Source of the DNA: an uncultured Lachnospiraceae bacterium | Lineage (GTDB): Bacteria; Bacillota; Clostridia; Lachnospirales; Lachnospiraceae | DNA length: 64,000 nt | Direction of reading: 5' to 3' | Assembly: GCA_900539175.1 (NCBI GenBank) | Contig: UQAW01000012.1 | Location: 1-64,000 of the forward strand | Shown: piece after piece, positions 1-7,326 of the stretch | Numbering within the stretch: the stretch's first letter is position 1 | Layout: every line of letters begins with the position of its first letter | Made by a program: the position numbers and the translations under genes | The notes under the pieces: generated by a model | Told to the model about the DNA's origin: nothing | Database searches by the model: none | The model's input: the letters and a program-made list of their open reading frames with translations, nothing else

Positions 1-54
1 GTAGAACACCAGCCTTCCAAGCTGGATACGTGGGTTCGATTCCCATCACCCGCT
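1..54 (+). tRNA. tRNA-Gly(TCC), 5' end cut off by the window
   Basis: The anticodon stem-loop has loop CTTCCAA (anticodon TCC). The T arm with TTCGATT loop and the 3' acceptor strand CACCCGC plus discriminator T follow. The 5' acceptor and most of the D arm lie outside the window. No CCA is encoded. Confidence 0.9.
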
Positions 55-57
55 TAC

Positions 58-131
<74 letters not shown>

Positions 132-154
132 TTTCGCGGAAGCGATATTTATAT

Positions 155-229
155 GGTGGGTATAGCGCAGTTGGTTAGCGCGCCAGATTGTGGCTCTGGA
201 GGCCAAGGGTTCGAATCCCTTTATCCACC
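155..229 (+). tRNA. tRNA-His(GTG)
   Basis: Acceptor GTGGGTA pairs with TATCCAC. The extra G at 155 opposite C at 229 is the histidine-specific G-1:C73 identity pair. The anticodon loop TTGTGGC carries GTG. CCA is not encoded. Confidence 0.96.
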
Positions 230-250
230 CTGCCGTTGATGGCGAAACAT

Positions 251-322
251 TGGGCTATCGCCAAGCGGTAAGGCACAGCACTTTGACTGCTGCATTCGCT
301 GGTTCGAATCCAGCTAGCCCAG
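251..322 (+). tRNA. tRNA-Gln(TTG)
   Basis: Acceptor TGGGCTA pairs with TAGCCCA, the anticodon loop CTTTGAC carries TTG, the T loop is TTCGAAT, and G322 is the discriminator. CCA is not encoded. Confidence 0.95.
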
Positions 323-331
323 TTTATATGG

Positions 332-404
332 GGAGCATTAGCTCAGTCGGTAGAGCACTTGACTTTTAATCAAGTTGTCCGGGGTTCGAATCCCCGATGC
401 TTCA
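332..404 (+). tRNA. tRNA-Lys(TTT)
   Basis: Acceptor GGAGCAT pairs with ATGCTTC, the anticodon loop CTTTTAA carries TTT, and A404 is the discriminator. It is the last tRNA before an intrinsic terminator. CCA is not encoded. Confidence 0.95.
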
Positions 405-405
405 T

Positions 406-434
406 AAAAAGCAAGTCTTTTTTAGACTTGCTTT
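406..434 (+). terminator. Intrinsic terminator after the tRNA-Gly-Arg-His-Gln-Lys run
   Basis: GCAAGTCT (411-418) pairs with AGACTTGC (424-431) around a T-only loop, with A residues 5' and a T-rich tail 3'. tRNA-Leu follows at once, so it either reads through or has its own signal. Confidence 0.8.
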
Positions 435-444
435 CTTTATACAG

Positions 445-526
445 GCGGTTATGGCGGAATTGGCAGACGCGATAGATTTAGGTTCTATTGTCAACAGACG
501 TGCAGGTTCAAGTCCTGTTAACCGCA
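445..526 (+). tRNA. tRNA-Leu(TAG)
   Basis: This is an 82-nt class II tRNA with a long variable arm. Acceptor GCGGTTA pairs with TAACCGC, the anticodon loop TTTAGGT carries TAG (CUN leucine codons), and A526 is the discriminator. CCA is not encoded. Confidence 0.95.
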
Positions 527-534
527 GTCAGGGG

Positions 535-566
535 CAGTGGTATAAGAACAATACCGCTGTTTTTCT
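535..566 (+). terminator. Intrinsic terminator after tRNA-Leu(TAG)
   Basis: CAGTGGTAT (535-543) pairs with ATACCGCTG (551-559, one G-T wobble), followed by TTTTTCTT. It closes the tRNA cluster ahead of the rho leader. Confidence 0.8.
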
Positions 567-639
567 TAGTGGCGTGTTTGTATAGTGAAGAAGGCAATTT
601 TCAAACATACTCCAGATTTGGAAGAGTCTGAAAAAACTA

Positions 640-668
640 TTGTGGATACATGGTTTTTTTGATATACT
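640..668 (+). promoter_or_regulatory. Probable rho promoter
   Basis: TTGTGG (640-645) and TATACT (663-668) are separated by 17 nt. Between it and the start codon is about 140 nt of leader with a CTGGCC/GGCCAG hairpin near 695-711 and a GTGC-T6-GCAC hairpin near 768-783. Leader control of rho is known in other bacteria, but nothing here proves it. Confidence 0.6.
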
Positions 669-811
669 ATACCGTGTAAAGAAAGTTTCTTCTGGCCGTG
701 AGGGCCAGTCTGTGAAGATTTTCCCCGAAAGAATAGAAGAATTTAATCTTTGAAGCAGGACTCTTGTGCTTTTTTGCACGGAGAAATGTGCGTGATAAGA
801 AGGAGTTAGTT

Positions 812-2305
812 ATGACAAGAGCGCAGTATGAATCATTACCTCTCGGCGAGCTGAAGCAGATTGCCAAGACGAGGGGGATGCGAAGAATCTCAACATTAAG
901 AAAAGAAGAACTGATTCAGCGGATGTTGGAAGAAGATGAGAAGCAGCAAAAGTCCAGAGTGCAGGGGGCAAAACCGCAGATAAGCAGACCACAGGAAGTT
1001 AAGGAACAGGACTTGCGTTCTCAGGAAGCAAAAGTGCAGGAGCCAAGAATTCAGGAGACAGCAAACGCAGGGCAGACGATACAGACAAGCCGCAGTGAGA
1101 ATGGAACAGCTTCCCAGACCTATACCAGACCGGTAAACGATGGAGACGAGCATTCTAAAAAAGATTTTGAACGGTTGGACAGCGGGGAGGAAGTGGAAGG
1201 AATTCTGGAGGTTATGGCAGATGGCTATGGGTTCATACGTTCGGACAATTTTCTGCCAGGGGATAATGATGTCTATGTAGCGCCGTCACAGATTCGCCGT
1301 TTTCGTCTGAAAACCGGAGATATTCTGAAGGGAAATACAAGAATTAAGTCTCCCACAGAAAAATTTTCGGCTCTTTTGTATGTGAAAAGCATCAATCAGA
1401 TGCCGCCGGCGGTGAGCATGAGGCGTATGAATTTTGAAGATATGACTCCGATTTTTCCAAATCAGAGAGTTTATCTGGAACGTCCCGGCGGAAGTATGGC
1501 AATGAGGATTGTGGATCTGGTAAGTCCGATTGGAAAAGGGCAGAGAGGAATGATTGTGTCCCCGCCGAAAGCCGGAAAGACAACTATGCTGAAAGATGCG
1601 GCGAAGTCGATATTGCGTAACAATCCGGAGATGCATTTGATGATTCTGCTGATTGATGAGCGTCCGGAAGAAGTAACCGATATCAAAGAAGCGATTGCCG
1701 GACCGAATGTAGAAGTGATCTATTCTACATTTGATGAACTTCCAGAACATCATAAACGTGTGTCGGAGATGGTGATTGAACGTGCCAAGCGGCTGGTGGA
1801 AAATAAGCGGGATGTCGTGATCTTTATTGATAGTATTACAAGACTGGCCCGGGCTTATAACCAGACGGTTCCGCCCAGCGGAAGAACACTCTCAGGCGGT
1901 CTGGATCCGGCAGCGCTTCACATGCCGAAGCGTTTCTTCGGTGCGGCCCGGAATATGCGTGAGGGAGGAAGCCTGACGATTTTGGCTACAGCGCTTGTAG
2001 ATACAGGAAGCAAGATGGACGATGTGGTTTATGAAGAGTTTAAGGGGACCGGTAATATGGAATTGATTCTGGACCGTAAGCTGCAGGAGAAGCGTGTATT
2101 TCCGGCAATTGATATTGCAAGGTCAGGAACCAGAAGAGAAGATCTGCTGCTTTCCAGTGAAGAACTGGAAGCAGTGAGTATTATGCGGAAGGCGTTGAAT
2201 AGCATGAAGGCGGAGGAAGCTACGGAAAACCTGCTGAATATGTTTGCTCATACCAAGAGTAATCAGGAAGTGGTTTCTCTGATCCGCAGGCAAAAGTACA
2301 TTTAG
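812..2305 (+). CDS. rho: Transcription termination factor Rho
   Basis: This is a hexameric RNA-dependent ATPase/helicase that releases RNA polymerase. The 497-aa product has an N-terminal SAP-like helical domain (1-43), a Q/E/K-rich low-complexity insert (about 44-116), a cold-shock-like RNA-binding domain starting near EEVEGILEV, Walker A PPKAGKTT (about 250) and Walker B VVIFIDS. The start at 812 is chosen because AAGGAGTT sits 6 nt upstream; an upstream in-frame ATG at 764 lacks such a site. It is longer than E. coli Rho (419 aa) because of the insert. rpmE follows under its own promoter, a common clostridial order. Confidence 0.97.
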   Translation: MTRAQYESLPLGELKQIAKTRGMRRISTLRKEELIQRMLEEDEKQQKSRVQGAKPQISRPQEVKEQDLRSQEAKVQEPRIQETANAGQTIQTSRSENGTASQTYTRPVNDGDEHSKKDFERLDSGEEVEGILEVMADGYGFIRSDNFLPGDNDVYVAPSQIRRFRLKTGDILKGNTRIKSPTEKFSALLYVKSINQMPPAVSMRRMNFEDMTPIFPNQRVYLERPGGSMAMRIVDLVSPIGKGQRGMIVSPPKAGKTTMLKDAAKSILRNNPEMHLMILLIDERPEEVTDIKEAIAGPNVEVIYSTFDELPEHHKRVSEMVIERAKRLVENKRDVVIFIDSITRLARAYNQTVPPSGRTLSGGLDPAALHMPKRFFGAARNMREGGSLTILATALVDTGSKMDDVVYEEFKGTGNMELILDRKLQEKRVFPAIDIARSGTRREDLLLSSEELEAVSIMRKALNSMKAEEATENLLNMFAHTKSNQEVVSLIRRQKYI

Positions 2306-2334
2306 AAATTTAAAATAAAATTTTGAGGAAGCGC

Positions 2335-2363
2335 TTGCATTTATGGGAAACCTATGCTATAAT
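2335..2363 (+). promoter_or_regulatory. rpmE promoter
   Basis: TTGCAT (2335-2340), 17-nt spacer, consensus TATAAT (2358-2363). The 80-nt leader that follows has a TTGCA/TGCAA pairing (2381-2412). A ribosomal-protein L31 leader is known in Firmicutes, so autoregulation is possible. Confidence 0.75.
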
Positions 2364-2443
2364 TTGAAAGCTGTTTAAAATTGCAAGAAGTCCTGTAGCA
2401 ATATGCTGCAAATAGATACTATAATGTAGAAGAGGTGAAAAAG

Positions 2444-2644
2444 ATGAAAGACGGAATCCATCCAGTATACCATGAGGCAACTGTTACATGCAACTGTGGC
2501 AATACATTTACAACAGGATCTACAAAAGAAGACATTCACGTAGAAATCTGTTCTAAATGCCATCCGTTCTATACCGGACAGCAGAAGGCTGCTGCAGCAC
2601 GTGGACGTATTGAGAAATTCAATAAGAAATACGGCATGAAATAA
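2444..2644 (+). CDS. rpmE: 50S ribosomal protein L31, zinc-binding form
   Basis: This 66-aa ribosomal protein begins MKDGIHPVYHEATV, typical of L31. CNCG and CSKCHPF supply the zinc-ligand cysteines of the C+ paralogue, which is usually the zinc-replete form. ATG 2444 is preferred over an in-frame GTG at 2435 because AGAGG lies 8 nt upstream of the ATG and overlaps the GTG. A terminator follows directly. Confidence 0.95.
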   Translation: MKDGIHPVYHEATVTCNCGNTFTTGSTKEDIHVEICSKCHPFYTGQQKAAAARGRIEKFNKKYGMK

Positions 2645-2662
2645 ATAGTTGAAGAAGAGAAT

Positions 2663-2695
2663 TGGGTTGAGGTTGGAAAATCTCAACCCATTTTA
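2663..2695 (+). terminator. Intrinsic terminator after rpmE
   Basis: TGGGTTGAG (2663-2671) pairs with CTCAACCCA (2682-2690), followed by TTTT. Confidence 0.85.
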
Positions 2696-2987
2696 CTATG
2701 AAAGTTCCGGACAGCGGCCATGAGGAGCGCATGCTTGCATGCAGCGAGTCATGGACATTGGACGGGCAAGCCGGTATGAGTAAGGAGGGCGAGAGCCCGG
2801 ATTACGAATACCGGCGGCGATTGTGGGAGCACAAAGTGCGGAGCAATCGACTTTCATGAATGGTGACGTCTGCGCCAGCAGACATGTCCGTTTACTATAA
2901 AAGTCCCGTACAGCAGCCATGAGCCGGAGTGTGCTTGCACACGCAGGGTCATGGATACATGTCAGTTTACGATAACGAGGTAGTTGA
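2691..2987 (+). repeat. Multi-hairpin intergenic repeat region between rpmE and the DUF1385 gene
   Basis: This 343-nt gap has no credible gene. It holds a chain of hairpins: CCATGA/TCATGG around GCATGC pairs (about 2719-2755), GCCGGTAT/ATACCGGC around GGGCGAGAGCCC (about 2770-2815), CGATTG/CAATCG around GCACAAAGTGC (about 2818-2850), and a second CCATGA/TCATGG hairpin (about 2918-2952). The block at about 2691-2721 recurs as an imperfect direct repeat at 2891-2922. It includes copy 1 (2848-2893) of a dispersed repeat that is also found near thiC. Confidence 0.65.
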
Positions 2988-3977
2988 ATGAAATCATCCA
3001 ATATCGGCGGACAGGCAGTCATGGAGGGCATTATGATGCGCCATGGCGATGAATATTCGATAGCAGTCCGTAAACCTAATAAGGAAATTGAAGTAAAGGT
3101 TGAACCTTATAAAAGCTTTATCAAGAATAAAAAGTTATTCAATCTTCCGATTATCCGTGGTGTTTTTAACTTTGTGGATTCTCTGGTGATCGGAACAAAG
3201 TGTCTGATGTACTCTGCCACATTCTTTGAGGATGAGGAAGAAGAAACGGTGAAAAAGAGTATGACAGAGGAAGAATTAAAGAAGCAGGAGGAGAAAGAAG
3301 AAAAGCAGGAAAAGTGGATCATGTACGGCACGGTTGCATTTTCCGTGGTGCTGTCTGTGGCTGTTTTTATGTTGCTTCCGTATTACCTCACAAATCTGCT
3401 GCGGCATGTCACAGATTCTCAGGGGATCATTGCATTTGCGGAGTCCGTGGTTCGTGTATTGATTTTTCTCTTATATCTGGGTCTGATTTCCCGTATGAAA
3501 GATATCCAGAGAACCTTCGAGTATCATGGTGCGGAACATAAATGTATTAATTGTATTGAACATGGAATGGAACTGAATGTGGAAAATGTTATGAAAAGTT
3601 CCAGAGAACATAAGCGCTGCGGCACCAGCTTTCTGTTTTTTGTCATGATTGTAAGTGCAGTATTTCTGATGTTTATACATGTCGAGTCCCATCTGTGGCG
3701 GGTGATTGTCAGAATTCTGCTGATGCCGGTGATCGCAGGAGTGTCATATGAAATCATCCGGCTGGCAGGACGAAGTGAGAATAAGTTTGTAAATCTGCTG
3801 AGCAAACCGGGAATGATGATTCAGCATATGACGACCCGTGAGCCGGATGAAGAAGAGGCGGAAGTGGCAATTGCGGCTGTGGAGGCTGTCTTTGACTGGC
3901 GCGCTTATCTGGCAGAAAATTTCGACTATCAATATGAGGCGGAGGAAGGAACAGAATCCGAAAAGCATTATGAATAA
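2988..3977 (+). CDS. DUF1385 family membrane protein (YqhQ-like)
   Basis: This 329-aa protein starts MKSSNIGGQAVMEGIMMRHG, the signature of the DUF1385 family. It has an acidic/lysine-rich charged stretch (about 80-105), hydrophobic segments near 110-130, 150-168 and 213-250, and conserved YHGAEHK and EHKRCGTSF motifs between them. The biochemical function is unknown. The gene sits between rpmE and prmC as in many Clostridia and overlaps prmC by 8 nt, so the two are translationally coupled. ATG 2988 has a weak GAGG site. Confidence 0.88.
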   Translation: MKSSNIGGQAVMEGIMMRHGDEYSIAVRKPNKEIEVKVEPYKSFIKNKKLFNLPIIRGVFNFVDSLVIGTKCLMYSATFFEDEEEETVKKSMTEEELKKQEEKEEKQEKWIMYGTVAFSVVLSVAVFMLLPYYLTNLLRHVTDSQGIIAFAESVVRVLIFLLYLGLISRMKDIQRTFEYHGAEHKCINCIEHGMELNVENVMKSSREHKRCGTSFLFFVMIVSAVFLMFIHVESHLWRVIVRILLMPVIAGVSYEIIRLAGRSENKFVNLLSKPGMMIQHMTTREPDEEEAEVAIAAVEAVFDWRAYLAENFDYQYEAEEGTESEKHYE

Positions 3978-4836
3978 AAATAGCGAGATTTTATGTTCCA
4001 TAAAAGCCTGGCTGACCTATGCCAGAGAATATCTGGAAGGCCGGGGAATTGAGGACGCACGTCAGGATGCATGGCTTTTGATGGAGTATGTATGTAATAT
4101 CAATAAGAGTTTTTACTATCTTCACATGAATGATCCCATGGATGAGGAGGATGCTGCGCAGTATCAGGAACTGCTGCGGAGGCGGGGATCCCATATTCCA
4201 GTTCAATATCTGATTGGAGAAGCATGGTTTTACGGACAACCGTATCAGGTCAATGAAAACGTCCTTATCCCCCGTCAGGATACGGAAGTATTGATTGAAG
4301 AAGCATTGCAGCATCTGGAGCCGGGGATGCGTATTCTGGATCTTTGCACGGGGAGCGGCTGCATTCTTCTGACACTGGTACGCCATGCTTCTGTTACCGG
4401 TGCAGGAAGCGATATCTCACCCAAAGCACTCGAGGTAGCCCGAAAAAATGAAAAAGCACAGCATTTGAAAGGCTGTACCTGGATTGAAAGCGATCTGTTT
4501 GAAAACATCGGCGGAGCTTTCGACATGATTGTATCAAATCCGCCCTATATCGCAACCAAGGTAATCCCAACCCTGATGGAAGAAGTGCGAAACCATGAGC
4601 CAATCCTGGCTCTTGACGGCCACGAAGACGGACTCTATTTCTATCGAAAAATTGTAGAACAAGCTCCTGAGTATTTGAAGCCGGGCGGCTGGCTCTGCAT
4701 GGAAATTGGATACGACCAGAGAGAAGCCCTGTATACCCTGTTAAATGATACAGGATATATAAATGTAGAAATCAAAAAAGATCTGGCAGACCTGCCCCGT
4801 GTAGCAATCGCACAGTGGAGGGAAGCGGAGCATTAG
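3970..4836 (+). CDS. prmC: Peptide chain release factor N5-glutamine methyltransferase
   Basis: PrmC methylates the GGQ glutamine of release factors using S-adenosylmethionine. The 288-aa product has a helical N-terminal domain, the SAM-binding motif LDLCTGSGC (about 120) and the substrate-binding NPPY motif (about 190). Start ATG 3970 lies inside the end of the preceding gene. Its substrate prfA is the next gene, the expected pairing. The stop codon abuts a 162-bp palindromic element that separates it from prfA. Confidence 0.95.
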   Translation: MNKNSEILCSIKAWLTYAREYLEGRGIEDARQDAWLLMEYVCNINKSFYYLHMNDPMDEEDAAQYQELLRRRGSHIPVQYLIGEAWFYGQPYQVNENVLIPRQDTEVLIEEALQHLEPGMRILDLCTGSGCILLTLVRHASVTGAGSDISPKALEVARKNEKAQHLKGCTWIESDLFENIGGAFDMIVSNPPYIATKVIPTLMEEVRNHEPILALDGHEDGLYFYRKIVEQAPEYLKPGGWLCMEIGYDQREALYTLLNDTGYINVEIKKDLADLPRVAIAQWREAEH

Positions 4837-4996
4837 AGCGTGTTTGAAAATTCATTCCCGCAATCTGCACGCCCCACTTCGCGTGGAATTTGCCCCAAAT
4901 TCAGTCAACGTAGCCCGCTACGACTCCTGAATTTGGAACAAATTCTCCGCAAACTGGAACGCCCACCTTGCGGAAAGCAATTTTCAAACACGCTCT
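4835..4996. repeat. Palindromic element, family I, copy 1
   Basis: An 18-bp perfect terminal inverted repeat (4835-4852 with 4979-4996) encloses nested pairings: CCGCAA/TTGCGG, GAATTTG/CAAATTC, and a central AAATTCAG/CTGAATTT hairpin capped by GTAGCCCGCTAC. The left arm begins inside the prmC stop codon. The architecture matches 34476-34633. No coding capacity is seen. Confidence 0.75.
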
Positions 4997-5029
4997 ATGA
5001 GTATTAAAAGCAACGTCTGCCAATACACA

Positions 5030-5169
5030 GAAAATCTTCCGCCCGCTACGGCCTTTCGTCTTCCCGTTTCTGAGACATGTGGGAACGCGCCCGAAGACTA
5101 CAGGCTGAGGGGAAGTGAGCACGTCGAAGAAACGGGAAGACGAAAGGCCGTAGCGGGCGGCAGATTTTC
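5030..5169. repeat. Long inverted repeat, family II, copy 1 (42-nt arms)
   Basis: Arms 5030-5071 and 5128-5169 are complementary at 41 of 42 positions around a 56-nt loop. The loop contains GCGCCCGAAGA (5087-5097) and GCTGAGGGGAA (5104-5114), both of which recur in the loop of the element at 13929-14122 although the arms are unrelated. It would form a very stable hairpin in any transcript entering prfA. Confidence 0.8.
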
Positions 5170-5195
5170 GTACCATAGCCAAAGGAGAAAATAGA

Positions 5196-6272
5196 ATGTT
5201 TGATAAATTAGATGACATCCTGATTCGTCTGGAAGAGATTTTAAGACAGTTGGCAGAGCCGGATGTAGCCAATGATTCGGCGAAATTCCAGCGACTGATG
5301 AAAGAACAGGCAGAATTGCAGCCAATTGCAGACACTTATCGAAAATATAAGGACAGCAAGCAGACAATAGAGGACAGCCTCTCCTTGCTGGAGGAAGAGA
5401 ATGATGAAGAAATGCGTGAGATGCTGAAAGAAGAGCTGTCAGATGCCAGAAAACAGGTGGAGGAACTGGAGCGGGAAATCAAGATTCTCCTGCTTCCGAA
5501 AGACCCCAATGACAGTAAAAATGTTATTGTGGAAATACGTGCCGGAGCCGGCGGAGATGAGGCGGCGCTGTTTGCGGCAGAGGTTTACCGGATGTATGTG
5601 AAGTATGCAGAGAGCCGGCGTTGGAAGACTGAGATGATCAGCGTGAATGAGAATGGAATTGGCGGTTTCAAAGAAGTTACATTTATGATCAACGGAAGCG
5701 GTGCGTATTCCAGAATGAAGTATGAAAGCGGTGTACATCGTGTGCAGCGTGTTCCGGAGACAGAGAGCGGCGGAAGAATCCATACCTCTACGATTACAGT
5801 AGCGATCATGCCGGAAGCAGAGGAAATTGACTTTCAGCTTGATTTGAATGATTGTAAGTTTGATGTATTTCGTGCTTCCGGAAATGGAGGACAGTGTGTC
5901 AATACCACAGACTCTGCAGTTCGTCTGACTCATATTCCCACGGGAATTGTGATTTCCTGCCAGGATGAAAAGTCACAGCTTAAGAACAAAGAGAAAGCAT
6001 TGAAAGTTCTGCGTTCCCGTCTGTATGAGATGGAATTGGAGAAACAGCATGATGCGGAGGCGGAAGCCAGAAGAAGTCAGGTCGGTACGGGTGATCGGTC
6101 TGAAAAGATCAGAACTTATAATTTCCCGCAGGGAAGGGTGACAGATCATCGTATCAAACTGACCCTGCATCGTCTGGATGGAATCCTGAACGGAGATTTG
6201 GATGAGGTGATTGACAGTCTGATTGCTGCCGATCAGGCAGCAAAGCTGAGCAATCTTCAGGAAACAGCGTAA
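5196..6272 (+). CDS. prfA: Peptide chain release factor 1
   Basis: RF1 recognises UAA and UAG stop codons and triggers peptide release. The 358-aa length is typical. The PET tripeptide in RVQRVPETES matches the PxT stop-codon recognition motif of RF1 (RF2 has SPF). The catalytic GGQ lies in GNGGQCVNTTDSAVR near residue 230. AAAGGAG precedes ATG 5196. The long inverted repeat at 5030-5169 lies just upstream. Confidence 0.97.
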   Translation: MFDKLDDILIRLEEILRQLAEPDVANDSAKFQRLMKEQAELQPIADTYRKYKDSKQTIEDSLSLLEEENDEEMREMLKEELSDARKQVEELEREIKILLLPKDPNDSKNVIVEIRAGAGGDEAALFAAEVYRMYVKYAESRRWKTEMISVNENGIGGFKEVTFMINGSGAYSRMKYESGVHRVQRVPETESGGRIHTSTITVAIMPEAEEIDFQLDLNDCKFDVFRASGNGGQCVNTTDSAVRLTHIPTGIVISCQDEKSQLKNKEKALKVLRSRLYEMELEKQHDAEAEARRSQVGTGDRSEKIRTYNFPQGRVTDHRIKLTLHRLDGILNGDLDEVIDSLIAADQAAKLSNLQETA

Positions 6273-6355
6273 GCTGCCGGATGCTACAAGACAGCCGGAC
6301 GCAGTAAGAAGAATGGGTGCCCAGGTACAGAATAGTTCAAAGAATGGAGAAAAAC

Positions 6356-7276
6356 ATGAAAAAAACAACATTGGTAATTATGGCAGCAGGAATCGGAAGT
6401 CGTTTTGGAAAAGGAATTAAGCAGTTGGAACCGGTAGGAAAGAATGGTGAGATCATTATGGATTATTCCATTCACGATGCTCTGGAAGCTGGATTCAATA
6501 AGATTGTTTTTGTAATCAGAAGGGATTTGGAAGAAGACTTTAAGAGAGTGATTGGTTCCAGAATTGAGAAAATTGCGGAAGTGGCTTACGCTTATCAGGA
6601 ACTGGACGATTTGCCGGCAGGTTTTGTAAAGCCGGAAGGAAGGACGAAACCATGGGGGACAGGTCAGGCTGTACTTTGCGCAAAAGAATTGATTCAGGAG
6701 CCCTTTGCTGTGATTAACGCAGATGATTATTACGGAAAAGAGCCGTTTGTAAAGCTGCATGATTATCTGATTCAGGAGCATACCCTGGAAGAAGGAGCTT
6801 CTCCGATTTGTATGGCCGGCTTTGTACTTGGCAATACCTTGAGTGATAACGGAGGGGTTACCCGCGGAGTCTGCGAAACAGATGCAGAAGGGAATCTGAT
6901 TGGAATTCATGAGACCTCAAATATTGTAAAGACTCCGGAAGGAGCAGCAGTGAAAAAGGATGAGACATTGGTTCCTGTTGATGTGAATTCCCTTGTTTCC
7001 ATGAATATGTGGGGATTGCAGCCAGAGTTCCTGGATTCCCTTGAGCGGGGATTTACAGAGTTTTTATCGAAACAGCAGCCGGGAGAACTGAAGGGAGAAT
7101 ACCTGCTCCCAATCTATATTGATGAGCTTTTGAAGCGGGGAGAGGTACAGGTGAAGGTTTTAAAGACCGATGCAACGTGGTTCGGAGTTACTTATCAGGA
7201 AGATAAGGAAGCGGTAATGGAAGCATTTAAGCGGTTGATTGCGGAAGGGGTTTACAGCGAGAAGCTGTATAATTAA
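6356..7276 (+). CDS. NTP-transferase domain protein (sugar nucleotidyltransferase family)
   Basis: This 306-aa protein has the nucleotidyltransferase signature MAAGIGSRFGKGIKQLEPV at the N terminus, PWGTGQAVL (about 100) and NADDYYG as the likely metal-binding acidic pair. Such enzymes activate sugar phosphates to NDP-sugars; the substrate cannot be read from the sequence. ATG 6356 is preferred because GGAG lies 7 nt upstream; ATG 6344 is an alternative. The phosphosugar mutase glmM follows 50 nt later, which hints at sugar-nucleotide metabolism. Confidence 0.8.
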   Translation: MKKTTLVIMAAGIGSRFGKGIKQLEPVGKNGEIIMDYSIHDALEAGFNKIVFVIRRDLEEDFKRVIGSRIEKIAEVAYAYQELDDLPAGFVKPEGRTKPWGTGQAVLCAKELIQEPFAVINADDYYGKEPFVKLHDYLIQEHTLEEGASPICMAGFVLGNTLSDNGGVTRGVCETDAEGNLIGIHETSNIVKTPEGAAVKKDETLVPVDVNSLVSMNMWGLQPEFLDSLERGFTEFLSKQQPGELKGEYLLPIYIDELLKRGEVQVKVLKTDATWFGVTYQEDKEAVMEAFKRLIAEGVYSEKLYN

Positions 7277-7326
7277 TGTAGGGTTATCAGTGTAATTTTG
7301 AAAGAGAGTATAAGGAGAGCAAAAAG

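Noticed and set aside
397..585. Small open frame across tRNA-Leu(TAG)
   Set aside because: It overlaps the terminator and tRNA gene completely and has no ribosome site.
4997..5194. 65-codon open frame between prmC and prfA
   Set aside because: It mostly translates the long inverted repeat at 5030-5169, has no ribosome site and no recognisable protein.
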